From: Candidatus Geoarchaeota archaeon | GTDB lineage: Archaea > Thermoproteota > Thermoprotei > Gearchaeales > WAQG01 | Direction of reading: 5' to 3' | Length of the DNA stretch: 9,146 nucleotides | Assembly (NCBI GenBank): GCA_015520395.1 | Contig: WAQG01000222.1 | Coordinates: 1-9,146 of the forward strand | Shown here: piece after piece, positions 1 through 5,757 of the stretch | Layout of the letters: every line of letters starts with the position of its first letter | How positions within the stretch are numbered: position 1 is the first letter of the stretch | Position numbers and translations under genes: made by a program | The notes under the pieces: generated by a model | Told to the model about the DNA's origin: nothing | Databases searched by the model: none | Seen by the model: only the letters and a program-made list of their open reading frames with translations

Positions 1-4
1 CATA

Positions 5-1432
5 ATGAAGTATGGGCTCGGCAACCCGCTGAGCCGACTGCTACTTAGATATTTGGTTAGGAGGGGGTTGGAGGGTAGGCCTGCTGTAGAGGATGCATTA
101 GCTGTATATTCAGGGGTTAAGAAACCCATCACGATAAGCTGTAGATTTGATACAACAATACTTGGGTTAATTATTAAGATGGGTGCCCTCCTCACAGGCT
201 CTGATGAGGAGGGCTTTAAGATCTATGCACAAGACCCCGCGGTGAGGCGGGGTCTCTCGTTAATCCTTGAAGGTATAGCTAGGTATGGTGTTACCGTTCC
301 TCAGAAGCTGCCAGCCCCCTTTCTTATAGTCTGGAACTTCACTAACGCATGTAACCTTAGGTGTAGGCATTGCTACCAGAGGGCAGATAAGCCTACTCCA
401 GATGAGCTGAGCTTAAGTGAAAAGTTGCGGGTTGTGGCGGATCTAGACGCTGCGGGAGTGGCGGCCATAGCCTTCTCCGGGGGGGAGCCGACGATTCATC
501 CACACTTCCTCCGGACGGCCAGGGAGGCGGCTGATAGGGGGATATACGTCGCTGTGGCGACAAATGGCACGGTGATAACTCAGAGATATGCCGAGAAAAT
601 GAAACGTGCGGGCGTCAGGTATGTCGAGGTAAGCCTTGATTCGGTTGATCCGGCAAAGCACGATGCGTTTAGAGGGGTTCCGGGGGCTTGGAAACGGGCT
701 GTGCGGGGTATAAGGAACGCTGTTCAAGCCGGACTTGTGACGGGTATAGCAACAACCCTCACTAAAATGAACCTAGATGAGATAGAGGACATTGCTGAGC
801 TTGCTGAAGAGCTTGGCGTTCAGCGTCTTATATTCTTCAATTTTATACCCACCGGGAGGGGGCGGGAGATCGTGGAGTGGGATCTGACTCCAGAGGAAAG
901 GTTCGAGGCTTTAAGAAAAATTTATAGGGAGGCTACCTCCAGAGACATCGAGATAGCGAGCACTGCCCCCCAGTTCTCAATGGTCTCGCTAATTGAGAGC
1001 CACGGGCAACGCATTTCTCCAACCCACTTCGCCATGAGCTATGACCCCGGAATACTAGCCCTCGCAGAGTTCATAGGTGGATGCGGGGCCGGGAGGATTT
1101 ACGCCGCCATCCAGCCTAATGGGGATATTTCGCCTTGCGTCTTCATACCATTAAAGGTTGGGAACATAAGGAAAAGGACGTTCAGGGATATCTGGGAGAA
1201 CTCCTCAACATTCAAGTTGCTTAGAAACAGGGATGTGTTAGGGGAGCCGTGCAGAAGCTGCCCGTTTAGAAATGTGTGTGGCGGATGTAGGGCAAGAGCC
1301 CTATCCTACACCGGTAACATAATGGGGCCTGATCCAGGATGCATATTCGCCAGGAAGATATATTATAATATAGCAAAGGTCGCGATGAAGGTCGAAAGAG
1401 AAGTAAAGGTGCCGCAAGAGCTTATCCACTAA
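5..1432 (+). CDS. Radical SAM/SPASM-domain iron-sulfur protein, substrate unknown
   Basis: The 475-residue protein has the radical SAM cluster motif CNLRCRHC (C116, C120, C123), which binds a [4Fe-4S] cluster used to cleave S-adenosylmethionine. It is followed by the GGE SAM-binding motif (159-161). The C-terminal part has cysteines spaced as in a SPASM/twitch auxiliary-cluster domain (C360, C378, C416, C419, C425, C428, C446). About 110 residues precede the radical SAM core, longer than in simple family members. SPASM proteins include peptide-modifying maturases and the alternative haem-pathway enzymes AhbC/AhbD. No peptide substrate gene or haem gene is visible here, so I do not choose between them. 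The ATG at 5 is the first in-frame start seen, but the window begins 4 nt earlier and the true start could lie upstream. The gene converges on tRNA-Trp, with 14 nt between the stop and the tRNA 3' end. Confidence 0.9.
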   Translation: MKYGLGNPLSRLLLRYLVRRGLEGRPAVEDALAVYSGVKKPITISCRFDTTILGLIIKMGALLTGSDEEGFKIYAQDPAVRRGLSLILEGIARYGVTVPQKLPAPFLIVWNFTNACNLRCRHCYQRADKPTPDELSLSEKLRVVADLDAAGVAAIAFSGGEPTIHPHFLRTAREAADRGIYVAVATNGTVITQRYAEKMKRAGVRYVEVSLDSVDPAKHDAFRGVPGAWKRAVRGIRNAVQAGLVTGIATTLTKMNLDEIEDIAELAEELGVQRLIFFNFIPTGRGREIVEWDLTPEERFEALRKIYREATSRDIEIASTAPQFSMVSLIESHGQRISPTHFAMSYDPGILALAEFIGGCGAGRIYAAIQPNGDISPCVFIPLKVGNIRKRTFRDIWENSSTFKLLRNRDVLGEPCRSCPFRNVCGGCRARALSYTGNIMGPDPGCIFARKIYYNIAKVAMKVEREVKVPQELIH

Positions 1433-1435
1433 AAA
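1431..1435 (-). terminator. Oligo-T run behind the 5S rRNA-tRNA-Trp unit
   Basis: Read on the minus strand, a run of five T lies 11 nt beyond the encoded CCA end of tRNA-Trp. Archaeal RNA polymerase commonly terminates at T-runs without needing a hairpin. The run overlaps the stop codon of the convergent radical SAM gene. It is short, so this is only a plausible terminator. Confidence 0.35.
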
Positions 1436-1446
1436 GCTGGCAAGAA

Positions 1447-1568
1447 TGGTGGGGCCGAGGGGATTTGAACCCCTGACCTACGGGTTTCCCCAACTCATCC
1501 CCCTGCGGGTCGTCGCTCCAGAGCAGGGCTCTGGAGCCCGCCGCCCTACCTTGCTAGGCCACGGCCCC
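1447..1568 (-). tRNA. tRNA-Trp (anticodon CCA) with a 45-nt intron
   Basis: The minus strand folds as a full tRNA. The acceptor stem is GGGGCCG with CGGCCCC (7 bp), followed by discriminator A and an encoded CCA (1447-1449). The D stem is GCCU with GGGC (one G-U pair), and the D loop contains GG. The anticodon stem is GCGGG with CCCGT, the variable loop is AGGTC, and the T arm is AGGGG-TTCAAAT-CCCCT. The anticodon loop begins C32-T33 and reads CCA at plus-strand positions 1532-1534, so the tRNA carries tryptophan; A73 fits archaeal tRNA-Trp. An intron (1486-1530) interrupts the loop after G37, leaving a 77-nt mature tRNA including CCA. The 5' end lies 2 nt after the 5S rRNA, so both are probably made as one transcript and separated by RNase P and other nucleases. 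Confidence 0.93.
1486..1530 (-). other. Canonical 37/38 intron of tRNA-Trp with bulge-helix-bulge splice sites
   Basis: Placing the intron between G37 and A38 gives the exon-side geometry recognised by archaeal tRNA splicing endonuclease. Exon residues CTCC (32-35) pair with intron GGGG (plus 1488-1491, one G-U pair). This leaves a 3-nt bulge AGA at the 5' site (cut after AG) and AAA at the 3' site (cut after AA). Deeper in the intron, CCCTGC can pair with GCAGGG, but this helix is separated from the bulges by unpaired bases, so the motif is relaxed rather than textbook. The 45-nt length rests on this parse. Confidence 0.78.
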
Positions 1569-1570
1569 AA

Positions 1571-1704
1571 GGGGGGCCCGCCAGCTTTGCGGCCCTCGCG
1601 GGTCCTCGCGGAACCCACTACTAGCCGCAACGGAGGGCGGTTTAACTTCCGAGTTCGGAATGGGTTCGGGTGGGTCCCGCCCCCTATGGCCGGCGTAGCC
1701 CCCC
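1571..1704 (-). rRNA. 5S ribosomal RNA
   Basis: The minus strand contains the universal 5S core CCATTCCGAACTCGGAAGTT, which forms helix III and loop C. The ends pair as GGGGGGC with GCCCCCC (helix I). Helix II pairs GGGGGCGG with CCGCCCTCC, with one bulged base. A further arm pairs TTGCGGC with GCCGCAA. The 134-nt length is set by the terminal helix; the family is usually about 120-135 nt. The gene is followed after 2 nt by tRNA-Trp on the same strand. No 16S or 23S rRNA lies in the window, so 5S is unlinked from them at least over this distance, as is common in Thermoproteota. Confidence 0.95.
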
Positions 1705-1728
1705 ACAAATTCTCTTAGCAGAGGTAGG

Positions 1729-1740
1729 ATTTAATCCTTT
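1729..1740 (-). promoter_or_regulatory. TATA-box promoter for the 5S rRNA-tRNA-Trp unit
   Basis: On the minus strand ATTAAAT (1729-1735) is preceded by the purine-rich AAAGG (1736-1740), resembling a TFB recognition element next to a TATA box. The box centre lies about 28 nt upstream of the 5S 5' end, the normal archaeal spacing. Confidence 0.65.
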
Positions 1741-1795
1741 CCTCAGGACGGTGAGGATCCTAGGGGAGTATGTGGTTTAGTTCTTCGAATGCTCA

Positions 1796-1805
1796 TTTTT
1801 ATATT
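1796..1805 (+). promoter_or_regulatory. TATA-box promoter for the DUF1512 gene
   Basis: The sequence TTTTTATATT lies about 35 nt upstream of the GTG start at 1837. Transcription would begin near 1828, giving a leader of roughly 9 nt just covering the GGTGGGA ribosome binding site (1828-1834). It is back to back with the 5S promoter about 60 bp away. Confidence 0.55.
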
Positions 1806-1836
1806 GCTGGTTATGTTTTAGGAATACGGTGGGAGG

Positions 1837-2952
1837 GTGGAGCTGCTTCTAGCCCAGTTCGGCAATGACGAAACGGCCTGGCTTATCTACATAATCCTAT
1901 TCGTACTGTTCTATCTCACATGGCTTCCCGGACAGGTTATAATGTATCTATTCAAGGCTAAGAGGCAGCTGGAAGACTTCGAGTACATGCTTATTAGCGG
2001 TAGGCGAATAGTCGCTGAGGTTGCTAAGGAGTATGGCTGTGGGGATGAGGAGTTGAAGTACATTGATAGGGCTATGGACTTTTTCACCATAGAGCCCGTA
2101 AGCATAGATCCGAGTGGAATACTGAGGAGGCTTGAACACCTTATTAATGTGTCTAGGAGGAGTCTGAATAGGATTTCCAGGATCCTGGCCCCTAATGCTG
2201 GAAGCGAGGAGAGGGCTAACTTCGAGAATATGCTTGTGACTGTGATGGTTCTGAACATAATTTACAAGTATGCCAGGCATCTCTACATGATAGGCAAGAA
2301 AACCAGAAACATCCATATTCTAGCCCAGCTCGACATAATACTTCCGCAGTTAAAGGAAATAGCTAAGGCATACTACAACTCATTTTACGCTACGGTAAGG
2401 GGCGTGCCTGTGGGGGATGGGATAGGCCCCATGGTTGCAGCCCACCTCATGGGGAATGCTGAGACCAAGCTGGTCAGCGAGGACATCGTGATGGCCGAGG
2501 TAAACATGGATAATAGGCGGGTGCTGGTCATTAAGGCTGCTGGCCCCGGCGGGCGAATCGGTAAGCCCGGCGATGCCGTGAGGCGGATTGTCGAGGAGCT
2601 CCGCGGGGGTATAGATTTGATAGTTACAATAGATGCGGCCTTAAAACTTGAGGGAGAAAAGAGTGGATCGATTGCGGAGGGCATAGGTGCAGCAATTGGA
2701 GATCCTGGGCCTGAGAAGTTTAAGATAGAGGATGTTGCCACTAAGTACGATATTCCGCTTCACGCGATAGTTATAAAGGAGGACATTAAAGAGGCTTTGG
2801 CCCCCATAACCAAGGAGATTGTCGACGCGGTCGAAACGGTTGTTGAAAGGGTGAGGGAGCTTATAAGGGAGCTGGTTCCCGAGAATGGGACTGCGCTGGT
2901 TGTTGGGATTGGGAATACGATGGGTATTGGGAATGGGGTGGAGCTTGGATGA
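1837..2952 (+). CDS. DUF1512-family archaeal protein with N-terminal membrane segment
   Basis: The 371-residue protein resembles the archaeal DUF1512 family in length and overall pattern; no biochemical function is known to me. A hydrophobic stretch at about residues 14-38 (WLIYIILFVLFYLTWLPGQV) would anchor it in the membrane. A mostly helical, charged part follows to about residue 180. The C-terminal half is glycine-rich: GVPVGDGIGP (189-198), KAAGPGGRIGKPGD (233-246) and VVGIGNTMGIGNG near the end. These loops suggest a nucleotide or other ligand-binding fold, which is inference only. The start is GTG at 1837, immediately behind a GGTGGGA ribosome binding site. The stop overlaps the ATG of the zinc-ribbon gene (ATGA, 2949-2952), so the two are translationally coupled. 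Family assignment is by recall of sequence pattern and was not searched. Confidence 0.78.
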   Translation: MELLLAQFGNDETAWLIYIILFVLFYLTWLPGQVIMYLFKAKRQLEDFEYMLISGRRIVAEVAKEYGCGDEELKYIDRAMDFFTIEPVSIDPSGILRRLEHLINVSRRSLNRISRILAPNAGSEERANFENMLVTVMVLNIIYKYARHLYMIGKKTRNIHILAQLDIILPQLKEIAKAYYNSFYATVRGVPVGDGIGPMVAAHLMGNAETKLVSEDIVMAEVNMDNRRVLVIKAAGPGGRIGKPGDAVRRIVEELRGGIDLIVTIDAALKLEGEKSGSIAEGIGAAIGDPGPEKFKIEDVATKYDIPLHAIVIKEDIKEALAPITKEIVDAVETVVERVRELIRELVPENGTALVVGIGNTMGIGNGVELG

Positions 2953-3164
2953 GTTCTTCAAAGGGGTATCCGAGGAGCATTCAGGAGCTAATATCAAGAG
3001 TGCAGGTTTTTTCGCTGCTTAAATGTAGGAGGTGTGGGGAGGAGATAGAGAGGTCGTTTAAAAAGGGTGAGTACGTCGGGAAGCTTACTGAGGAGAAGTG
3101 TCCCAAGTGTGGCGACAAAATGTTTGTTAAGTATATTTATATGAGGAAGCCGAGGAAGCGCTAA
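2949..3164 (+). CDS. Small zinc-ribbon protein, function unknown
   Basis: The 71-residue protein has two CxxC knuckles (C26-C29 and C51-C54) separated by 21 residues, the arrangement of a single zinc ribbon. A short N-terminal helix-like region precedes them, and a very basic tail (RKPRKR) follows, suggesting nucleic acid contact or a ribosome/RNA polymerase setting; that is inference. It starts inside the stop codon of the DUF1512 gene and must be translated with it. It does not match RNA polymerase subunit P or a ribosomal zinc protein that I recognise. Its stop codon interlocks with that of the convergent methionine aminopeptidase gene. The paired cysteines, the coupling and the coding-like composition make it a real gene. 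Confidence 0.82.
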   Translation: MSSSKGYPRSIQELISRVQVFSLLKCRRCGEEIERSFKKGEYVGKLTEEKCPKCGDKMFVKYIYMRKPRKR

Positions 3165-4063
3165 TCGAGGAAGTCAAGCGGAGTGGTTATGAACGCGCCA
3201 TCCCTTTCTATAATCACTGTGTATTCAAACTGGGCTACAAGCCCCTTCTCCACCTCTATTAAAACTGGATAGCCTCTGGCCATCCCACGGTTATACATGC
3301 TCCAAACAAGGCTATCAACGTCACTGAATCTTTTAACATACCATCGAGCAGAGAAGGGGAGACCTCTTCTCTCCAGCCATATCAGGCGGGCGAGTTTCTC
3401 AAACCTCTCCTTCGGCTTCCGCCGGGGGGTCGCCTTAAGCGAGAATATCCTTATATTCCGCCCCTCTAAAACTCTGCCCATGCCATTCGTTGCGAACGGC
3501 TCCACCGCGTAGACCTCTCCATGAAGAACCTTGCCAGCCATGAACGCCCTTATGTTAGGAACGCTCTTCCCGGCATGGAGAACATATCTGGAAAGTAGGT
3601 GTCCGCTCAGGTTAACTATAGGCCTATATCCAAAGGATCTGATGGTCTTCTCGATCACTCCGCCCACGGCCCCCAGACTAACTCCCGGTTTCATAACCTC
3701 AACGGCCCTATCTAAAGCGCTCTTTGCCGCTTTCAAGAGGCGGGTATGCGTTTTTGAAAACGACACGCTCACAGCCGCGTCGGCGATATAGCCGTTAACA
3801 TGGGCACCAACATCAACCTTTACGAGGCTGAGCTTCGGTATTACCCTTTCATCCTTTAGATCCGCGCTGTCATGAGCCGCCACCTCGTTCACAGATATGT
3901 TGCAGGGGAACGCCAGTTCAGCCCGGTCGAGAATGTATCCCTCAACAAGGTTGCATAGCTCTTCTATAGGCATTCCCACGTGGATCCGGTCCACGGCCAG
4001 TTTGAGCGCTTGTCTCACTATCTCGCCAGCCGCTAAGTAGGATCGCCTAACCTCCTCATCCAT
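3161..4063 (-). CDS. map: Methionine aminopeptidase, type II
   Basis: The 300-residue enzyme removes the initiator methionine from nascent proteins in the cytoplasm. All expected metal ligands of the pita-bread fold are visible: D84 and D95 (VDVGAHVNGYIADAA), H155 (SGH), E188 (AVEPF) and E280 (QFEYT). The substrate-binding histidines H64 (NEVAAH) and H163 (LHAGKS) are also present. The insertion between H163 and E280 and the total length, close to the 295 residues of the Pyrococcus enzyme, mark type II. The ATG at 4063 is chosen because the protein then begins at the normal family N-terminus; the open frame continues to 4483 only as antisense of rpoD. It diverges from the rpoD operon, which encodes several of its likely substrates, and converges with the zinc-ribbon gene, sharing stop-codon bases. 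Confidence 0.96.
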   Translation of the reverse strand: MDEEVRRSYLAAGEIVRQALKLAVDRIHVGMPIEELCNLVEGYILDRAELAFPCNISVNEVAAHDSADLKDERVIPKLSLVKVDVGAHVNGYIADAAVSVSFSKTHTRLLKAAKSALDRAVEVMKPGVSLGAVGGVIEKTIRSFGYRPIVNLSGHLLSRYVLHAGKSVPNIRAFMAGKVLHGEVYAVEPFATNGMGRVLEGRNIRIFSLKATPRRKPKERFEKLARLIWLERRGLPFSARWYVKRFSDVDSLVWSMYNRGMARGYPVLIEVEKGLVAQFEYTVIIERDGAFITTPLDFLD

Positions 4064-4090
4064 AACCCAGCCTAAAATTCTGATAGTCAC

Positions 4091-4097
4091 ATATATA
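4091..4097. promoter_or_regulatory. TATA element between map and rpoD, possibly bidirectional
   Basis: ATATATA lies in the 70-bp spacer between divergent map (start 4063) and rpoD (start 4134). For map it would place transcription start near 4068, almost leaderless. For rpoD it would place it near 4120, a leader of about 14 nt. The element is symmetric, so one site could serve both strands. No second convincing TATA box is seen in the spacer. Confidence 0.5.
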
Positions 4098-4133
4098 GGC
4101 GTCTTTTCAGTTAGTTTCTGCGGTAGGCAGGCA

Positions 4134-4913
4134 ATGGTGGGTGTAAAGCTCCTGGAGAGAAGGAAGCTATACCTCGAGTTTCTGGTCGAGGGCCTCAACC
4201 CTACCCTCCTTAACTCGGTCAGGAGAGCCACTATTGCCGACGTCCCAACGATGGCTATAGACACAGTGGTCATACTGGATAACTCATCGATAATGTATGA
4301 CGAGATACTTGCCCATAGGCTGGGACTCATTCCCCTAACCACGGATCTAGACACCATGAGGCCCGAGGATACGGTTACCCTCAGCCTTGACGTAACTGCG
4401 ACAAGGGATGGACAGATAGTATATTCAGGAGACCTGGTTTCATCATCTCCAGACGTAAAGCCCGTGTGGAACAATATCCCCATAGTTAAGCTGCGGAGGG
4501 GGCAGACTGTGAAGCTTTCAGCCTACGCGAGGCTCGGCACGGGTAGGGAGCATGCGAAGTGGCAGCCCGTCTCTGTCAGCGCTTACAAAAACGTCCCATA
4601 CATTGAGGTGGACAAGTCAAAGTGTAAGGCGCCTAAGTGCAAGGAGTGTGTGAATAACTGTCCGAAGGGCGTCCTTGCGGTCTCGACGAAGAGTGTCAGG
4701 CTCACAAGGCCTTACCAATGTACGCTCTGCCGATACTGTGAGTATGTGTGTCCTGAGGGGGCCATTAAGGTTAGGTGGCACGAGGATAAGTTCGTCTATA
4801 AGCTTGAGTCTACCGGGGCCCTGCCCCCCGAGGAGATATTCGTGAAGGCTATAGAGATATTAATAGGGACGATTGATAGTTTTAGGAGTAGCTTAGAGGA
4901 GGCGGGTGTGTAG
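4134..4913 (+). CDS. rpoD: DNA-directed RNA polymerase subunit D (Rpo3) with two ferredoxin-type cysteine clusters
   Basis: The 259-residue protein is the archaeal counterpart of eukaryotic Rpb3 and bacterial alpha. It dimerises with subunit L and nucleates polymerase assembly. The N-terminal assembly region is typical (LNPTLLNSVRRATIADVPTMAID, about 21-43; DEILAHRLGLIPL, 56-68). A ferredoxin-like insert holds eight cysteines: C164, C169, C172, C176 and C196, C199, C202, C206, each set ending in CP. Two [4Fe-4S] clusters are therefore possible, whereas Sulfolobus binds only one cluster. The first set has C-x4-C rather than C-x2-C at its start. The assembly domain resumes at about 218 and ends in a helix (EEIFVKAIEILIG). 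It is the first gene of the operon; uL18e follows 4 nt after the stop. The ATG at 4134 gives the normal N-terminus. Confidence 0.97.
   Translation: MVGVKLLERRKLYLEFLVEGLNPTLLNSVRRATIADVPTMAIDTVVILDNSSIMYDEILAHRLGLIPLTTDLDTMRPEDTVTLSLDVTATRDGQIVYSGDLVSSSPDVKPVWNNIPIVKLRRGQTVKLSAYARLGTGREHAKWQPVSVSAYKNVPYIEVDKSKCKAPKCKECVNNCPKGVLAVSTKSVRLTRPYQCTLCRYCEYVCPEGAIKVRWHEDKFVYKLESTGALPPEEIFVKAIEILIGTIDSFRSSLEEAGV
4904..4908 (+). promoter_or_regulatory. Ribosome binding site deciding the uL18e start
   Basis: GGGTG at the end of rpoD lies 9 nt before the ATG at 4918, a normal distance for pairing with the 16S rRNA 3' end. This favours ATG 4918 over the upstream in-frame GTG at 4906, which overlaps the site itself. 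Confidence 0.6.
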
Positions 4914-4917
4914 GGAG

Positions 4918-5283
4918 ATGGTGAAGAGGACAGGGCCTACCAACCCTCTAACTAGGAAGACGATACGTTTCCTAAGAAAGGCTAGCAAGAGATATGGGGC
5001 GCCCATATGGAGGAGGGTTGCGGAACTGTTGGAGAAGCCGACACGCCAGAGAATAGAGGTGAACGTTAGTAAGATAAATCGGTACACCAGCAACGGCGAG
5101 TATGTTGTCGTCCCAGGGAAGGTTCTGGGGGCTGGTCACATAGACCATCCCGTCGTTGTGGCCGCCCTAAGCTTCTCTAAATCTGCCGCCGATAAGATTA
5201 GGGCGGCTGGGGGTAGGGTGTTAAGCCTGGAGCAGATGGTTGAGGAGAGGCCTGATGGGAGTAATGTAAAGATACTGGGGTGA
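4918..5283 (+). CDS. rpl18e: 50S ribosomal protein L18e
   Basis: The 121-residue product begins MVKRTGPTNPLTRKTI, the recognisable N-terminus of archaeal and eukaryotic L18e, a large-subunit protein with no direct counterpart by name in bacteria (fold related to uL15). The body contains the family segment YVVVPGKVLGAGHIDHPVVV followed by an AALSFSKSAADKI helix. The ATG at 4918 is preferred to GTG 4906 on ribosome binding site spacing and family N-terminus. The gene sits 4 nt after rpoD and 7 nt before uL13, the conserved archaeal order, so it is surely co-transcribed. Length and motifs are normal. Confidence 0.96.
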   Translation: MVKRTGPTNPLTRKTIRFLRKASKRYGAPIWRRVAELLEKPTRQRIEVNVSKINRYTSNGEYVVVPGKVLGAGHIDHPVVVAALSFSKSAADKIRAAGGRVLSLEQMVEERPDGSNVKILG

Positions 5284-5290
5284 GTGTGCA

Positions 5291-5755
5291 GTGGAGCGGG
5301 ATGTGATAGTTGTTGATGCTGAGGATCAGATCCTTGGGAGGATGGCGTCCCATGTCGCTAAGCTCCTGCTGAACGGCCACAGGGTCGTCATAGTTAATGC
5401 TGCCAAGGCTGTGTTGAGTGGTGATAAGTATAGGCGGATTGAGCAGTTTAAGGAGCGGTACAGAAAGACGACGCTGTTGAATCCCGAGACCCATGGGCAC
5501 CGGAACCCTAGGAGGCCTGAGAACATCGTGAGGAGGGCTGTTCGTGGAATGCTGCCGAGAAAGAAGCCTAGGGGGAGGGAGGCGTATAAGCGTTTGAGGG
5601 TCTATCCAGGGGTTCCGGAGAGGTATAGGGAAGTCGAGAAGGTCAAGTTTGAGGATGCCATGGCGTCTAGGCTGGGCCGAAAATACGTTTATCTTGGTGA
5701 AATTGCTATGCTCTTTGGATGGCGTCCGCCAAGGGGCCTGAAGATCGGTGAGTAG
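5291..5755 (+). CDS. rpl13: 50S ribosomal protein uL13
   Basis: The 154-residue protein is the archaeal form of uL13, a 23S rRNA-binding protein of the large subunit. It begins with the strand and turn VIVVDAEDQILGRMAS and has the nucleotide-fold-like VVIVNAAKAVLSGDK. The uL13 signature region lies near the middle (NIVRRAVRGMLPRKKPRG, then RLRVYPGVP). The start is GTG at 5291. A GGTGA ribosome binding site at 5279-5283 overlaps the stop codon of uL18e, 7 nt ahead of the GTG, linking translation of the two. The next gene, uS9, starts 2 nt after the stop. This uL13-uS9 order is conserved across all domains. Confidence 0.96.
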   Translation: MERDVIVVDAEDQILGRMASHVAKLLLNGHRVVIVNAAKAVLSGDKYRRIEQFKERYRKTTLLNPETHGHRNPRRPENIVRRAVRGMLPRKKPRGREAYKRLRVYPGVPERYREVEKVKFEDAMASRLGRKYVYLGEIAMLFGWRPPRGLKIGE

Positions 5756-5757
5756 AC

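Noticed and set aside
1447..1568. tRNA with a 20-nt intron and a long variable arm (Leu or Ser type)
   Set aside because: The anticodon in the only consistent loop is CCA (Trp), which has a short variable loop. A standard AGGTC variable loop and a CCCGT stem half are present further on, and the single 45-nt intron gives 3-nt bulges on both sides.
1478..1708. Minus-strand open frame of 76 codons
   Set aside because: It is the sense strand of 5S rRNA and tRNA-Trp, both supported by complete secondary structures; no protein features.
1446..1718. Plus-strand open frame of 90 codons over the tRNA and 5S genes
   Set aside because: Its translation starts with the well-known false peptide GPRGFEPLT produced by reading the T arm of a tRNA on the wrong strand. 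The whole frame lies over structured RNA genes.
1911..2741. Minus-strand open frames inside the DUF1512 gene (115, 122 and 118 codons)
   Set aside because: They overlap a clear plus-strand gene in several frames, are low-complexity serine/proline-rich or otherwise featureless, and have no ribosome binding site or neighbours.
3297..3791. Plus-strand open frames inside methionine aminopeptidase
   Set aside because: Shadows of the minus-strand gene, whose metal ligands are all in place; no motif of their own.
4064..4483. Upstream extension of methionine aminopeptidase giving 440 residues
   Set aside because: The extra 140 residues are antisense to rpoD and have no family similarity. The enzyme is full length from ATG 4063 with a normal N-terminus.
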